Source: Alphaproteobacteria bacterium
Lineage (GTDB): Bacteria; Pseudomonadota; Alphaproteobacteria; Micavibrionales; Micavibrionaceae
Reading direction: 5' to 3'
DNA length: 64,000 nt
Assembly (NCBI GenBank): GCA_013215815.1
Contig: JABSQP010000004.1
Coordinates: forward strand, 1-64,000
The translations under genes and the position numbers were made by a program. The notes beneath the pieces are model-generated. The model was not told where the DNA came from. It did no database searches and was given only the letters and a program-made list of their open reading frames with translations. Of this stretch, positions 56,605-64,000 are shown piece after piece; the stretch's first letter is position 1; every line of letters begins with the position of its first letter.

Positions 56605-57453
56605 ATGAAAATTCTTATTGTTGATCGTGATCCGGATGCGTCTGGGATCCTCTCTACAAAGTTAAGAGCCGAAGGCCATGATGTGGTCGAAGAGCGTGTA
56701 AAAAGTGAGGCTATCGATAAAATAGCGTCTGATGGCCCATTTGACGTTATTTTTGTCGACCCATCACCGATGAAAGATGCAAGCGCAATTATTCTGAATA
56801 TTCGCCGTGCAATATCCTCATATCCTTACGTCATACTTATGACTGGTGATGAAGAGCTCGATATCGAAAGCTCACTCGCAATGGGGTGTAATAATTTCAT
56901 TCGCAAGCCGTTAGATAATAAAGATATCGAAGAGCGTATGAGTGACGCAGCCCATTTGAACGAGATGATTAAGTTTATTGGCGATGAATCGGAGGACTTC
57001 CCAAGCGCAGGGGGTGTTATTGCCAAATCGGCCTTTAATCAATTATTCTTATCAGCGATTGATCGTGGTAGCCGTTATAGCGAATTAGCGCATGTTCTCA
57101 GTATTGGTATCAAGAATTATAAAGAAATTGAGAGTGCTGATGGCCCCTATGGCGCAGAATTCGCCATTTCTAAGCTAGCGCACCATTTGGTTCGTCTGCG
57201 TCGTCAAAGTGATATTATCGGTCAAACGGCAAAACATGAATATTCTCTTTTGCTTCAGCGTATTCAGCACAAGAATGAACCGCGTGAAGCGGCAGCACGT
57301 TTTGCTAGAGCTTTGGAAGAGCTGGATGATATTGCATCGGCAACAAATACGCCGATTGAGATATATGTGCATCTGACAAGCTTGCCTTTAGGTAGTAATG
57401 AACCTGAATATCTTCTTGTTAAAAAGGGACAAGCATCTGCTGCAGCTGGCTAA
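56605..57453 (+). CDS. Receiver-domain protein with a degenerate GGDEF-like output domain
   Basis: 282 residues. Receiver domain (about 1-120) with Asp7/Asp9, phospho-Asp52 (VIFVDPSP), Thr80 and Lys101. The C-terminal ~150 residues follow the diguanylate-cyclase fold pattern: AFNQLFLSAIDRGSRYSE, then LVRLRRQSDIIGQTAKHEYSLLLQ, where the active GGDEF motif is replaced by AKHEY. It therefore probably signals by binding rather than making c-di-GMP. No DNA-binding domain. It stands just upstream of the polysaccharide export genes and may control them. Confidence 0.75.
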   Translation: MKILIVDRDPDASGILSTKLRAEGHDVVEERVKSEAIDKIASDGPFDVIFVDPSPMKDASAIILNIRRAISSYPYVILMTGDEELDIESSLAMGCNNFIRKPLDNKDIEERMSDAAHLNEMIKFIGDESEDFPSAGGVIAKSAFNQLFLSAIDRGSRYSELAHVLSIGIKNYKEIESADGPYGAEFAISKLAHHLVRLRRQSDIIGQTAKHEYSLLLQRIQHKNEPREAAARFARALEELDDIASATNTPIEIYVHLTSLPLGSNEPEYLLVKKGQASAAAG

Positions 57454-57475
57454 TTTATCCACATATGTGGATAAA
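57454..57475. promoter_or_regulatory. Perfect 22-bp palindrome of two head-to-head DnaA boxes
   Basis: TTTATCCACAT and its exact reverse complement abut one another. The sequence contains TTATCCACA (57455-57463) and, two bases on, TGTGGATAA (57466-57474): two consensus DnaA boxes on opposite strands. It starts right after the receiver gene's stop, in the 120-base gap before the beta-barrel gene. No T tract follows, which argues against a terminator. Confidence 0.6.
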
Positions 57476-57532
57476 GTCTGGCGTCTTTTTTCGAATTACC
57501 CTATATTTATAAAGTGATTCTCTTTTCTGGCA

Positions 57533-57557
57533 TTCGTTTCCAGAAAAATTCATAAAT
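57533..57557. promoter_or_regulatory. 8-bp inverted repeat before the beta-barrel gene
   Basis: TTTTCTGG and CCAGAAAA are perfect inverted copies 9 bases apart, ending 16 bases before the ATG. It may be an operator or a leader hairpin of the export genes. Confidence 0.4.
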
Positions 57558-57573
57558 ATTAGGTTCGATTTTG

Positions 57574-58920
57574 ATGCGCTTTCCGTATGTCATAATATCG
57601 TGGATTGTTTATGTATTACTTACTTTTGCAGGTAGTGCTATCGCAACGCATCATGCTCAAGCACAGGCGCTTGACCCAGTATTATTTGAAGCGCCGAAGC
57701 CATTGGGTGATGTGCGCCAAAATTTGCGAGAGCCGGACCCTATTTCTCTAAAAATTGTAAGTGGACGCCTTGAGCCTGGCTTAAGACCAGTACCTATAAC
57801 TTGGAAAGGTTTTCAGATCTATCCATTGTTGAGGGTGACGGAAAGATACGACAGCAATATTTTTGCTACTGAAAATAATGAAGAAAGTGATTTCGTTACA
57901 ATTATTAATCCGTCGGTTCTTGTTCGTAAAAATGTTGGGCGTCATCACTTTGGTTTTGTGCTTGATGCGGATGCGAAAAAATTTGCTAAAAACTCAGACG
58001 AAGACAACATCAATTTTAAAACACGCTTGAATGGTGTTTTAGAGGCGCGGCACGATATTACGTTTCCTTTTGAAGTTTCATATACTGTAGGACATGAGAA
58101 AAGAGGACAAAACTTATCGGCGAACTTTACAACTGAACCAATCGAATTCAGAACGTTCGGATCGGCGTTTGGTATTACCTATAACCCAAATCGTTTAGCC
58201 TTATCTCTTGTTGGCCGTTACAACCATGTTGAATTTGATGATGGTAAAAATAGTGCTGGTCAGACAGTTATCCGTAGTGATGCTGACCGCTCTCTGATGG
58301 AAGTCGAGGCTAGAGCGGCTTATGATATATTGCCAAACTATAAGCCTTTCGTTTCAGTAAGCTATACCAATACTGATTATGAGAATGGGGATTTTCAAAA
58401 TGGATCATTTTCTGGCCCCGAACGTGATAGCCAAAGTGTAAGCTTATTAGCAGGATGGGATTTTGCTTATAAGGGACTCGTTGAGGGCTATCTTGGTGCT
58501 GGTTATGGTCGCCGTAATTACGATAGCAACGCGATTGAAGATGTTAATAGCGCACGTGTTGCCGGTAACATCAGCTGGAATATGACGAAGAAGGCAACGC
58601 TTAACTTAGCGTTACGCCGTGAGATTGCAGAAGATAATCAAATCTTAAATGCGGCTGTGTTGACTCAGGGGCGCTTAAAGTTAGATTACGAATTTTTACA
58701 TAACTTATTCTTGGATGCTTTCGTTGATAAAGCTCTCGCTGATTTCCAAGAAAGCTCACGTGAAGATGAAGTGTTTTCTCTTGGTACCGGTTTACGTTAT
58801 GTCATAAATCCGCGCTATTCTGTGTCTGGTCATTATGATTTCAAAGCGAGAGAGAGTAATGTGCCAGGTCTTGATTTTGATCGCCATCAATTGATGCTGC
58901 GCTTTAATGCAAGGCTTTAA
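57574..58920 (+). CDS. Outer-membrane beta-barrel protein linked to polysaccharide export
   Basis: 448 residues. Signal peptide (hydrophobic to about residue 30, AQAQA). Regular amphipathic strands rich in Tyr/Arg/Asp alternate to the end, which closes with a barrel-like RHQLMLRFNARL. It resembles the BBP2/EpsL group of barrels coded beside Wza/Wzc proteins, so it may be the outer-membrane exit or an anchor for the polymer. A TTG codon lies directly before the ATG. Assignment is by fold pattern and context. Confidence 0.75.
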   Translation: MRFPYVIISWIVYVLLTFAGSAIATHHAQAQALDPVLFEAPKPLGDVRQNLREPDPISLKIVSGRLEPGLRPVPITWKGFQIYPLLRVTERYDSNIFATENNEESDFVTIINPSVLVRKNVGRHHFGFVLDADAKKFAKNSDEDNINFKTRLNGVLEARHDITFPFEVSYTVGHEKRGQNLSANFTTEPIEFRTFGSAFGITYNPNRLALSLVGRYNHVEFDDGKNSAGQTVIRSDADRSLMEVEARAAYDILPNYKPFVSVSYTNTDYENGDFQNGSFSGPERDSQSVSLLAGWDFAYKGLVEGYLGAGYGRRNYDSNAIEDVNSARVAGNISWNMTKKATLNLALRREIAEDNQILNAAVLTQGRLKLDYEFLHNLFLDAFVDKALADFQESSREDEVFSLGTGLRYVINPRYSVSGHYDFKARESNVPGLDFDRHQLMLRFNARL

Positions 58921-59096
58921 GGCAGATATTTACCCTAATTACTTGGCGTATGCTTAGGATAAATCCTTAAATCATTGCTTTTAAAATAAAAAATTCATTT
59001 TTTGTTTGTGCATAACATGCAAATCACCTTATTATTAAAAAAAGCTCGTAGTGATTCGCGGGTGTAAATCTTATTCTTTGATCAGTTCAGATCGTG
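58921..59096 (+). promoter_or_regulatory. Leader region of the wza-wzc genes
   Basis: 176 bases with no ORF. It holds a near-palindrome TGCAT-AAC-ATGCA (about 59009-59021) and a short AGGAT/ATCCT hairpin (about 58956-58967). Neither has a T tract. They may be operator sites; transcription from the barrel gene may also continue through. Confidence 0.35.
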
Positions 59097-59882
59097 ATGA
59101 CTAAAAGAAAAATAAAATGGCGTGTTATTGTTGTGTCAGTCTTGTTGGGGCTGGCTCTTGCTTGTGCGCCTTTAGTCGATACTTCTAATGCAAGCGATTC
59201 AGTTTATAGCCATAATGATCAAGCAGCATCTAAAACAGTTGCTGATGTAGAGCCTGAAGCGGGCACTGCAACAACTGAAGAATTGAAGGCTGGATTACAG
59301 CGTATGGATGAAGGTGATTTATCTCATGCGAAAGAAAAGCCTATGGACGGTCAGTCAGCATCCTTGGAAAAAAGTGATGGAGCAATGGCGGCTATCGTTG
59401 AACAAGGTAAGGTTGAGACGTTTGATGAATATGTCCTGGGTCCAGAAGATCGTTTAAAAATTACAGTTTTTGGTGAAGGTGAACTTTCAGGTGATTATCG
59501 TGTAGGCAGTGATGGTACAATCGCGTTCCCGTTAGTTGGTGATGTAATCGTAGAAGGTTTAACGCTTCGTCAAGCCGAAGAGGTTATTAAAGAGAAATTG
59601 CGTCAAGGTTATTTGAAAAAACCGAGTGTTTCGATTGAGGTTTCTGAAAGCCGACCATTCTATATTCTAGGGGAAGTGCGTCGCCCAGGTAGTTATAATT
59701 ATATTGCGGGGATGAGTGTGCTACAGGCTGTTGCTATTAGTGGTGGTTTTACGTACCGTGCTAACCGTAAGAACGTAGAGATTTTACGTGGAAATAATGC
59801 GCCGGCAGAGCCGATGAATGCGACAACGCATGCGAAAGTAAAGCCTGGTGACATTATATTTATTCAAGAAAGATTCTTTTAG
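59097..59882 (+). CDS. Polysaccharide export lipoprotein (Wza-like)
   Basis: 261 residues. N-terminal signal with lipobox LALAC. After a ~90-residue variable part, the polysaccharide-export domain (PEDRLKITVFGEGELSGDY, GTIAFPLVGDVIVEGLTL) and an SLBB domain (PFYILGEVRRPGSYNYI, SVLQAVAISGGFTYRA). Wza-type proteins form the periplasm-spanning outer-membrane channel for capsule or EPS. The GTG directly before the ATG is less likely. It lies 9 bases before the wzc-like gene. Confidence 0.93.
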   Translation: MTKRKIKWRVIVVSVLLGLALACAPLVDTSNASDSVYSHNDQAASKTVADVEPEAGTATTEELKAGLQRMDEGDLSHAKEKPMDGQSASLEKSDGAMAAIVEQGKVETFDEYVLGPEDRLKITVFGEGELSGDYRVGSDGTIAFPLVGDVIVEGLTLRQAEEVIKEKLRQGYLKKPSVSIEVSESRPFYILGEVRRPGSYNYIAGMSVLQAVAISGGFTYRANRKNVEILRGNNAPAEPMNATTHAKVKPGDIIFIQERFF

Positions 59883-59891
59883 TAGCGGTCT

Positions 59892-62174
59892 ATGAGCGAT
59901 ATTGCAAATAACGAAAAAGCGGTGAATGCAGGCAATGATCTTTACAGAGATCCTTCGGCTCTATTTGGTAACCGTATGCAAGATTTGGAAATTGATTTAA
60001 GAAATTTCCTTCTGATGTTGTGGCGTCGTAAACTACTGATTTTGGCAGTGATGGTTGTGTCATTAGCTCTGGTTTTCGTCTTTGTAAATATGGTGCAACC
60101 ACGCTATTCAGCTAAGGCGCTGATCATGATCGAGAACCGCTTTGATCCAGGCCCTGAATTACGTGCTTTGATATCAAGCATGCGTGTAGATACTACTCTG
60201 ATTTTAAGTGAGGCTGAGGTTCTTAAGTCTAGAACATTAGCTGCCAAGGTAGTTGATCGTTTGGATTTGATGAATGATCCTGAATTCAACCCAAGACTGC
60301 GTCCTGAAAAGGGCGGCTCTATTGATGCGTTGTTGTCAGGCAGTGACGTTGACAATAGCGGTCAGTTTAAAGCGCTTTCAGTGTTTGACCAAGAAGCTGA
60401 AGTTTCACAAAATCTTATGACAGGTGAAAAGGGGGCGGTGATTGATCGCTTTTTGCGCAATGTTTATGCAAGACCAATTCCTGGATCATTTGTTCTGCAG
60501 ATTGAATTTAAATCTGAGGATCCTAAAAAAGCAGCTCTAATCGCAAACACGATTGTTGATACTTATATTGATCAACGTTTAGAAGCGAAGTTTAAAGCAA
60601 CGCAAAAACTTACAGAGTGGCTCGATAAGCGCCTTGAAGGTCTTCGTACTCAAGTACGTGAATCTGAAGCTGCTGTGGAGGAATATCGTTCAAGTAATAA
60701 TCTAGTTGTTGGCGCACGCGTTGAAGTGACAGCTCAACAATTATCAGAGCTTAACTCTCAATTGGTGATGGCAAAAGCACAAGAGGCTGAAGCGAGCGCT
60801 AAGCTTGATCAAATTAAAGGCTGGATCAACAACCCTGGGAGCGTTGAAACAACTTTTGAAGCATTAAATTCCCGCATTGTTCAGAATTTGAAATTAGAAG
60901 AATCAGATATTCGCCGTAAAATTTCTGAGCTGTCTTCTATATATGGTGACCAACACCCTAAGATGATTAATGCACGATCGGAGCTTTCTGATCTTCGTAA
61001 TAAGATGCGCTCTGAGTTACGTGTTGTTGCTGAAGGTCTTAAAGCAGAATTGCAAGTCTCTCAGGCGCGTGTTGTTGCTTTAGAAGATAGCCTGCGCGAG
61101 ATTGAAAAAATAAAACAAACTGAAAACCAGGCAAGTATCAAGCTTCGTGAATTGGCACGTGAATCAGATTCTAGTCAGATGATTTTTGATACATTCCTTG
61201 AAACATACAAAAAGTCTGATGATCAGGAATCATTGCAAGAAGCAGAAGCGCGTGTCATTTCTTATGCGACGGTACCGCGCAATGCATCATATCCGAATAA
61301 GCCTCTCTTCTTAAGTTTGACTGCTGCAGCGTCATTCTTCCTTGGTATTGCAATATCATTGCTTTTAGAAAAACTTGATAATGCGTATAGAACGTCATCA
61401 CAACTGGAAACACAGAATGGCTACCCGTGTTTTGGTGTTATTCCATCAGTTGAAAAGCCTGGTAACGGCCCTATCGGTGATTACATCATGAGTAAGCCTG
61501 CTTCAAACATAGCAGAGTCAGTGCGTACATTACGTATGGTGTTAAATTTACGTTCTACAGACCCTGCGCTGCGTCCTAAAGTTGTGACAATTACTTCATC
61601 ACTTCCTAGTGAAGGTAAGACAACTCTTTCTTCATGGATGGCACGTGTGTCAGCGAAGTCAGGTGAAAAGGTGATTGTTGTTGATTGTGACTTACGTCGC
61701 CCTAATCTTCATAATGCTTTCGGTGTCCGTCCAGATAAAACAATCATTGAGTTCTTAACTGATAAAGCAGATTTGGATGAGGTCATTAAGCGTGATGACG
61801 CTTCTGGAGCACATGTAATCTACGCCCGCTCTGTTCCAAACAATGCACTAGACCTTATCAGTAAGGATCGCATGCGCAAATTGATTGCATCTTTAAGAAA
61901 AGCCTACGATTTAGTTATTCTTGATAGCCCGGCTTGTTTGGCTGTGTCTGATGCACGTGTGTTAGCAACTCATTCTGATCAAACTTTGTACGCTGTTTCT
62001 TGGGATGATACACCGAGAGAAGTTGTGGGTGCAGGCGTAAAACAGTTTGGCGATTTCGGTTACCGTGCGTTAGCATTCGTATTAACGAATGTAGATATTA
62101 AGCGCCACTCTAAATACGGTTATGGCGACGCTGTATATTACTACAGTCGTTACAAACAGTATTATAGTAACTAA
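59892..62174 (+). CDS. Polysaccharide co-polymerase/BY-kinase (Wzc-like)
   Basis: 760 residues. Wzz-type domain with a first helix (about 52-71), a long periplasmic coiled coil, and a second helix (about 473-495, before LLEKLDNAY). The cytoplasmic tyrosine kinase has Walker A SSLPSEGKTT (near 568-577), Walker A' VIVVDCDLRRP (594-604) and Walker B LVILDSPA (674-681), and ends in a Tyr cluster (YYYSRYKQYYSN) typical of the autophosphorylated tail. It controls chain length and export with Wza. The cognate phosphatase (Wzb) is not in the window. Confidence 0.93.
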   Translation: MSDIANNEKAVNAGNDLYRDPSALFGNRMQDLEIDLRNFLLMLWRRKLLILAVMVVSLALVFVFVNMVQPRYSAKALIMIENRFDPGPELRALISSMRVDTTLILSEAEVLKSRTLAAKVVDRLDLMNDPEFNPRLRPEKGGSIDALLSGSDVDNSGQFKALSVFDQEAEVSQNLMTGEKGAVIDRFLRNVYARPIPGSFVLQIEFKSEDPKKAALIANTIVDTYIDQRLEAKFKATQKLTEWLDKRLEGLRTQVRESEAAVEEYRSSNNLVVGARVEVTAQQLSELNSQLVMAKAQEAEASAKLDQIKGWINNPGSVETTFEALNSRIVQNLKLEESDIRRKISELSSIYGDQHPKMINARSELSDLRNKMRSELRVVAEGLKAELQVSQARVVALEDSLREIEKIKQTENQASIKLRELARESDSSQMIFDTFLETYKKSDDQESLQEAEARVISYATVPRNASYPNKPLFLSLTAAASFFLGIAISLLLEKLDNAYRTSSQLETQNGYPCFGVIPSVEKPGNGPIGDYIMSKPASNIAESVRTLRMVLNLRSTDPALRPKVVTITSSLPSEGKTTLSSWMARVSAKSGEKVIVVDCDLRRPNLHNAFGVRPDKTIIEFLTDKADLDEVIKRDDASGAHVIYARSVPNNALDLISKDRMRKLIASLRKAYDLVILDSPACLAVSDARVLATHSDQTLYAVSWDDTPREVVGAGVKQFGDFGYRALAFVLTNVDIKRHSKYGYGDAVYYYSRYKQYYSN

Positions 62175-62201
62175 TTTTACACAGTTTTAGAGATATACAC
62201 G

Positions 62202-62609
62202 ATGCGCTTAAGAGATGAGCGTCAGAGCACATTGTTGCTCTGTACTACGGTTTTATTCATGTTAACGATGTTTGTTGGTGTTTTATGTGTTTTCACACAA
62301 TCACCGCAGCAGGGGGCGTCTTACCACTCTGATCAGGCACGTTTTTATCAAAAACATTATAACCAGCTCTCTGCTATAGAGTATGAGCCTATAAAGATCC
62401 TGAAGTTAGCAGAAGCCTCTATCATTCAAGCGCTCGCTTATTACCCTTATGAAGCAAAAAACTGGGAGTTTCTGGCTTTAATTGCGCAGCGTAATCGACA
62501 TTACGATATTGCTCATAAGGCGCGCAGATTTTCACATTTTTTGTCTACTGAACCTCGTACAGAGAGTGTGATAACTGTTGCCTCATATACTGAGCGTATA
62601 AAGCATTAA
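62202..62609 (+). CDS. Unknown 135-residue membrane-anchored protein
   Basis: One N-terminal helix (about 10-31, LLLCTTVLFMLTMFVGVLCVF) and a soluble C-terminal helical part (SIIQALAYYPYEAKNWEFLALIAQRN) that looks like one or two TPR-type helix pairs facing the periplasm. No named family recognised. It starts 27 bases after the wzc-like gene and ends one base before the next gene, so it belongs to the polysaccharide operon. Confidence 0.7.
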   Translation: MRLRDERQSTLLLCTTVLFMLTMFVGVLCVFTQSPQQGASYHSDQARFYQKHYNQLSAIEYEPIKILKLAEASIIQALAYYPYEAKNWEFLALIAQRNRHYDIAHKARRFSHFLSTEPRTESVITVASYTERIKH

Positions 62610-62610
62610 G

Positions 62611-63597
62611 ATGTCTTTCTTTACCGTTGAAAAGATATTCTCGTTTTTTGGATATACATTATCTCTATCATTTTTGTTATTAATCGTAAGTGATCTGAAT
62701 TCACTCTCGCTTTGGGGCGTGTTTTTAATAGTACTTAGTTTTATAGGATTTTCTCGCTTTCTTTGGCTTATTACAGCGAAGTCTAGAGCATCAAAGACGC
62801 GTTTACCTGATCAAATTCTTTCCTCATTAGATACCGAAGCCGACAAGAACAAGACGAATATTTTCAAAAGAAGTATGTCCTTAGATTATGGGCTGTTTGC
62901 CCTACTAATAATTGTTGGTGCTTTGTGGGGAGTCTATTGTAGTTTTTACCCTAATGAGATTGCTTCTGTAAAAACCGTGCATGTTGAGTTCAGTGAATTC
63001 TTTAATAATATTTACAATGATCATAACTTTAATATAGCTATCAGGAATAATAATTTACTGAGTTATTTTGCCGTGTTGTTTAGTGTTCTCATTCTTTCAT
63101 GGCTTCAGTTTTCTCTATCAGTGAGCAAAAAATTTATTCGCAACAATCTGGTTATTTTTCTCCCAGCATTTTTAGTTGGTGTTGTTATTCTGAACTTTGT
63201 ATTTGGGCGTGTTTTGTTGTTTCAGTGGCCTGACACACTATTTCTTTCTGGTGCTGGCTTAGGTATAGCAAAACCAATCATGCTGCTGCATCCTGATTTG
63301 GCACAAGACTCGATTTCATTTTTTATGGTCCGTTTTTTTGAGCTCGGTTTTTTAGGGGCTTATGGTGCGTACGTATTTCTGCTCATTCCATTATCGGTTT
63401 TCTTTCATATCATCACAATCAGACAGCGTCGCAAAACGCTTGCTTATATTGGCATGATAACCGTATCCATAATCATTATGGTGGATATGTTTTGGTTATA
63501 TCATCCGCATGGACTAGGGGTCATAGCCATGGGTTGGTTTGTGACGGTTGTTTGTTGGGGGCAATCCGGTTTTAAAACACCATATATTCTGCGTTAG
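62611..63597 (+). CDS. Unknown multi-pass membrane protein, possibly a Wzy/O-antigen-ligase-like remnant
   Basis: 328 residues with about eight hydrophobic helices (first near 8-27 and 33-54). The C-terminal pattern GAGLGIAKPIMLLHPD...FFMVRFFELGFLGAYG recalls the GxGxG / H-N-x-E-x-G-x-x-G layout of Wzy_C/WaaL proteins, which have 10-12 helices and about 400 residues. Polymerase or ligase function is therefore only a guess. A one-base gap to the preceding ORF implies coupling. Confidence 0.6.
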   Translation: MSFFTVEKIFSFFGYTLSLSFLLLIVSDLNSLSLWGVFLIVLSFIGFSRFLWLITAKSRASKTRLPDQILSSLDTEADKNKTNIFKRSMSLDYGLFALLIIVGALWGVYCSFYPNEIASVKTVHVEFSEFFNNIYNDHNFNIAIRNNNLLSYFAVLFSVLILSWLQFSLSVSKKFIRNNLVIFLPAFLVGVVILNFVFGRVLLFQWPDTLFLSGAGLGIAKPIMLLHPDLAQDSISFFMVRFFELGFLGAYGAYVFLLIPLSVFFHIITIRQRRKTLAYIGMITVSIIIMVDMFWLYHPHGLGVIAMGWFVTVVCWGQSGFKTPYILR

Positions 63598-63622
63598 AAT
63601 TCAAACTTGACATTATAAAAAA

Positions 63623-63660
63623 TATAGGATATTTTTCCTATAAATGCGCAACAAATGCGC
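63623..63660. other. Two adjacent small hairpins after the polysaccharide operon
   Basis: TATAGGA / TCCTATA (loop of six to seven bases) and GCGCA / TGCGC (loop ACAAA) lie in tandem upstream of the terminator. They may belong to a 3' processing structure. Confidence 0.3.
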
Positions 63661-63667
63661 CCAAATG

Positions 63668-63698
63668 ACCCGTCTTTTTTATGAAGGCGGGTTTTTTA
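63668..63698 (+). terminator. Terminator after the polysaccharide operon
   Basis: CCCGTCTT / AAGGCGGG, an 8-bp stem with one G-T pair and loop TTTTATG, followed by six Ts. Confidence 0.85.
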
Positions 63699-63715
63699 TT
63701 TTGAAAGGAACAACA

Positions 63716-64000
63716 ATGACAACACTTCTTCCTAAAGATGCGGATAATAATATTATTCCAGCTTTACGTTTTCGTAATGGTGGAGCGCATACAATTGCGA
63801 CATCAGCAGTTTCATCAACACAAAATGCGATTGCTTTCAATTCTGAAACAAAGGTCGTTAGCGTGTATGCAACGGAGCCTGTTTTTATTGCTTTTGGTGA
63901 CAATACAGTTTCAGCAACGTCTTCAGACCATTATTTTCCAGCAGGTGTTTATTACGATGTGGCCATTAGTGGCGGATCTGGTAAATCATCACAGGATTTG
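63716..64000 (+). CDS. Start of an unknown gene resembling phage virion-associated proteins (3' truncated by the window)
   Basis: 95 codons are visible and the frame is open to the window end. GAAAGGA lies 6 bases before the ATG. No signal peptide. The sequence is beta-rich; SETKVVSVYATEPVFIAFGDN followed by ATSSDHYFPAG recalls a phage/GTA small-protein pattern in which residues V-R/S-V-x-A-T-x-P-x-x-x-x-x-G precede S-x-D-x-x-x-P-A-G. That resemblance is from memory of the pattern only; no other phage gene is seen in the window. Confidence 0.55.
   Translation, partial: MTTLLPKDADNNIIPALRFRNGGAHTIATSAVSSTQNAIAFNSETKVVSVYATEPVFIAFGDNTVSATSSDHYFPAGVYYDVAISGGSGKSSQDL

Noticed and set aside
57454-57475. 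Intrinsic terminator of the receiver gene
   Set aside because: The palindrome has no loop and is followed by GTCTGG, not a T tract.
57454-57475. Chromosomal replication origin
   Set aside because: Only two DnaA boxes, with no further clustered boxes, no AT-rich unwinding repeats and no origin-associated genes.

Overview
The window is 64 kb of bacterial chromosome from an AT-leaning alphaproteobacterium (roughly 40-45% GC by eye). Evidence for the class: a ChvG/ChvI two-component pair, a DivL-type kinase with Tyr in place of the phospho-acceptor His, alphaproteobacterial-type AddA/AddB, the aroA / cmk-rpsA-ihfB / pyrF / trpFBA-accD-folC order, and an Hsp20-DUF1150 pair. I cannot name a genus. 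No tRNA, rRNA, CRISPR array, insertion sequence or integrase was seen. Genes are densely packed and no gene-free stretch exceeds about 300 bases.

Layout. (1) 1-6480: the C-terminal end of a large Ca-binding type I secreted protein, then its export machine (TolC-like channel, LapB-like ABC transporter, LapC/HlyD-like adaptor). (2) 6548-9222: thrS and infC; infC starts at a rare ATC codon. (3) 9269-17287, minus strand: trxA-addA-addB-murU-like-tsaE. (4) 17376-23506: a thioredoxin-reductase-like ferredoxin-NADP reductase (+), then divL-like, purU, an FMN reductase and ahcY (-). (5) 23695-24199: two unknown overlapping small ORFs (+). (6) 24189-35124, minus: rapZ, a membrane protein, chvG, chvI, folC, accD, trpA, trpB, trpF, a SLOG protein, pyrF, lapA-like, ihfB. 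(7) 35378-42049: rpsA, cmk, a lipoprotein (+), aroA, a GGDEF-EAL protein. (8) 42286-45944: hisI, pyrC, folE, a 41-residue Cys-rich ORF and cysS. (9) 45941-48141: a pilin-like protein, an unknown protein, a CHCC zinc finger, hsp20 and DUF1150. (10) 48184-56375: the envelope/RpoN block ptsN, hpf, murI, rpoN, lptB, a LysE-family gene, lptA, lptC, kdsD, rnd. (11) 56605-63597: a receiver protein with a degenerate GGDEF domain, then an exopolysaccharide export block (beta-barrel, Wza, Wzc and two unknown membrane proteins). (12) 63716-end: the start of a gene resembling phage virion-associated proteins.

How the parts fit. Regions 3-6 are a rearranged version of a widely conserved alphaproteobacterial block (chvI-chvG-hprK-rapZ-EIIA-HPr-ahcY-divL-tsaE-amgK-murU-addB-addA-trxA-folC-accD-trp). 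Here hprK, the EIIA/HPr pair and amgK are not in their usual places; a membrane protein and two unknown ORFs lie there instead. Both ends of the window serve the cell surface: adhesin-type secretion on the left, polysaccharide export on the right.

The observations most worth following up are the Cys-codon-rich ORF just before cysS (attenuator leader or metallothionein), a perfect palindrome made of two consensus DnaA boxes before the polysaccharide genes, a ROSE-like thermometer before hsp20, the ATC start of infC, the Tyr-540 DivL homologue, RapZ lacking its Walker-A lysine, and the 125/44-residue ORF pair.
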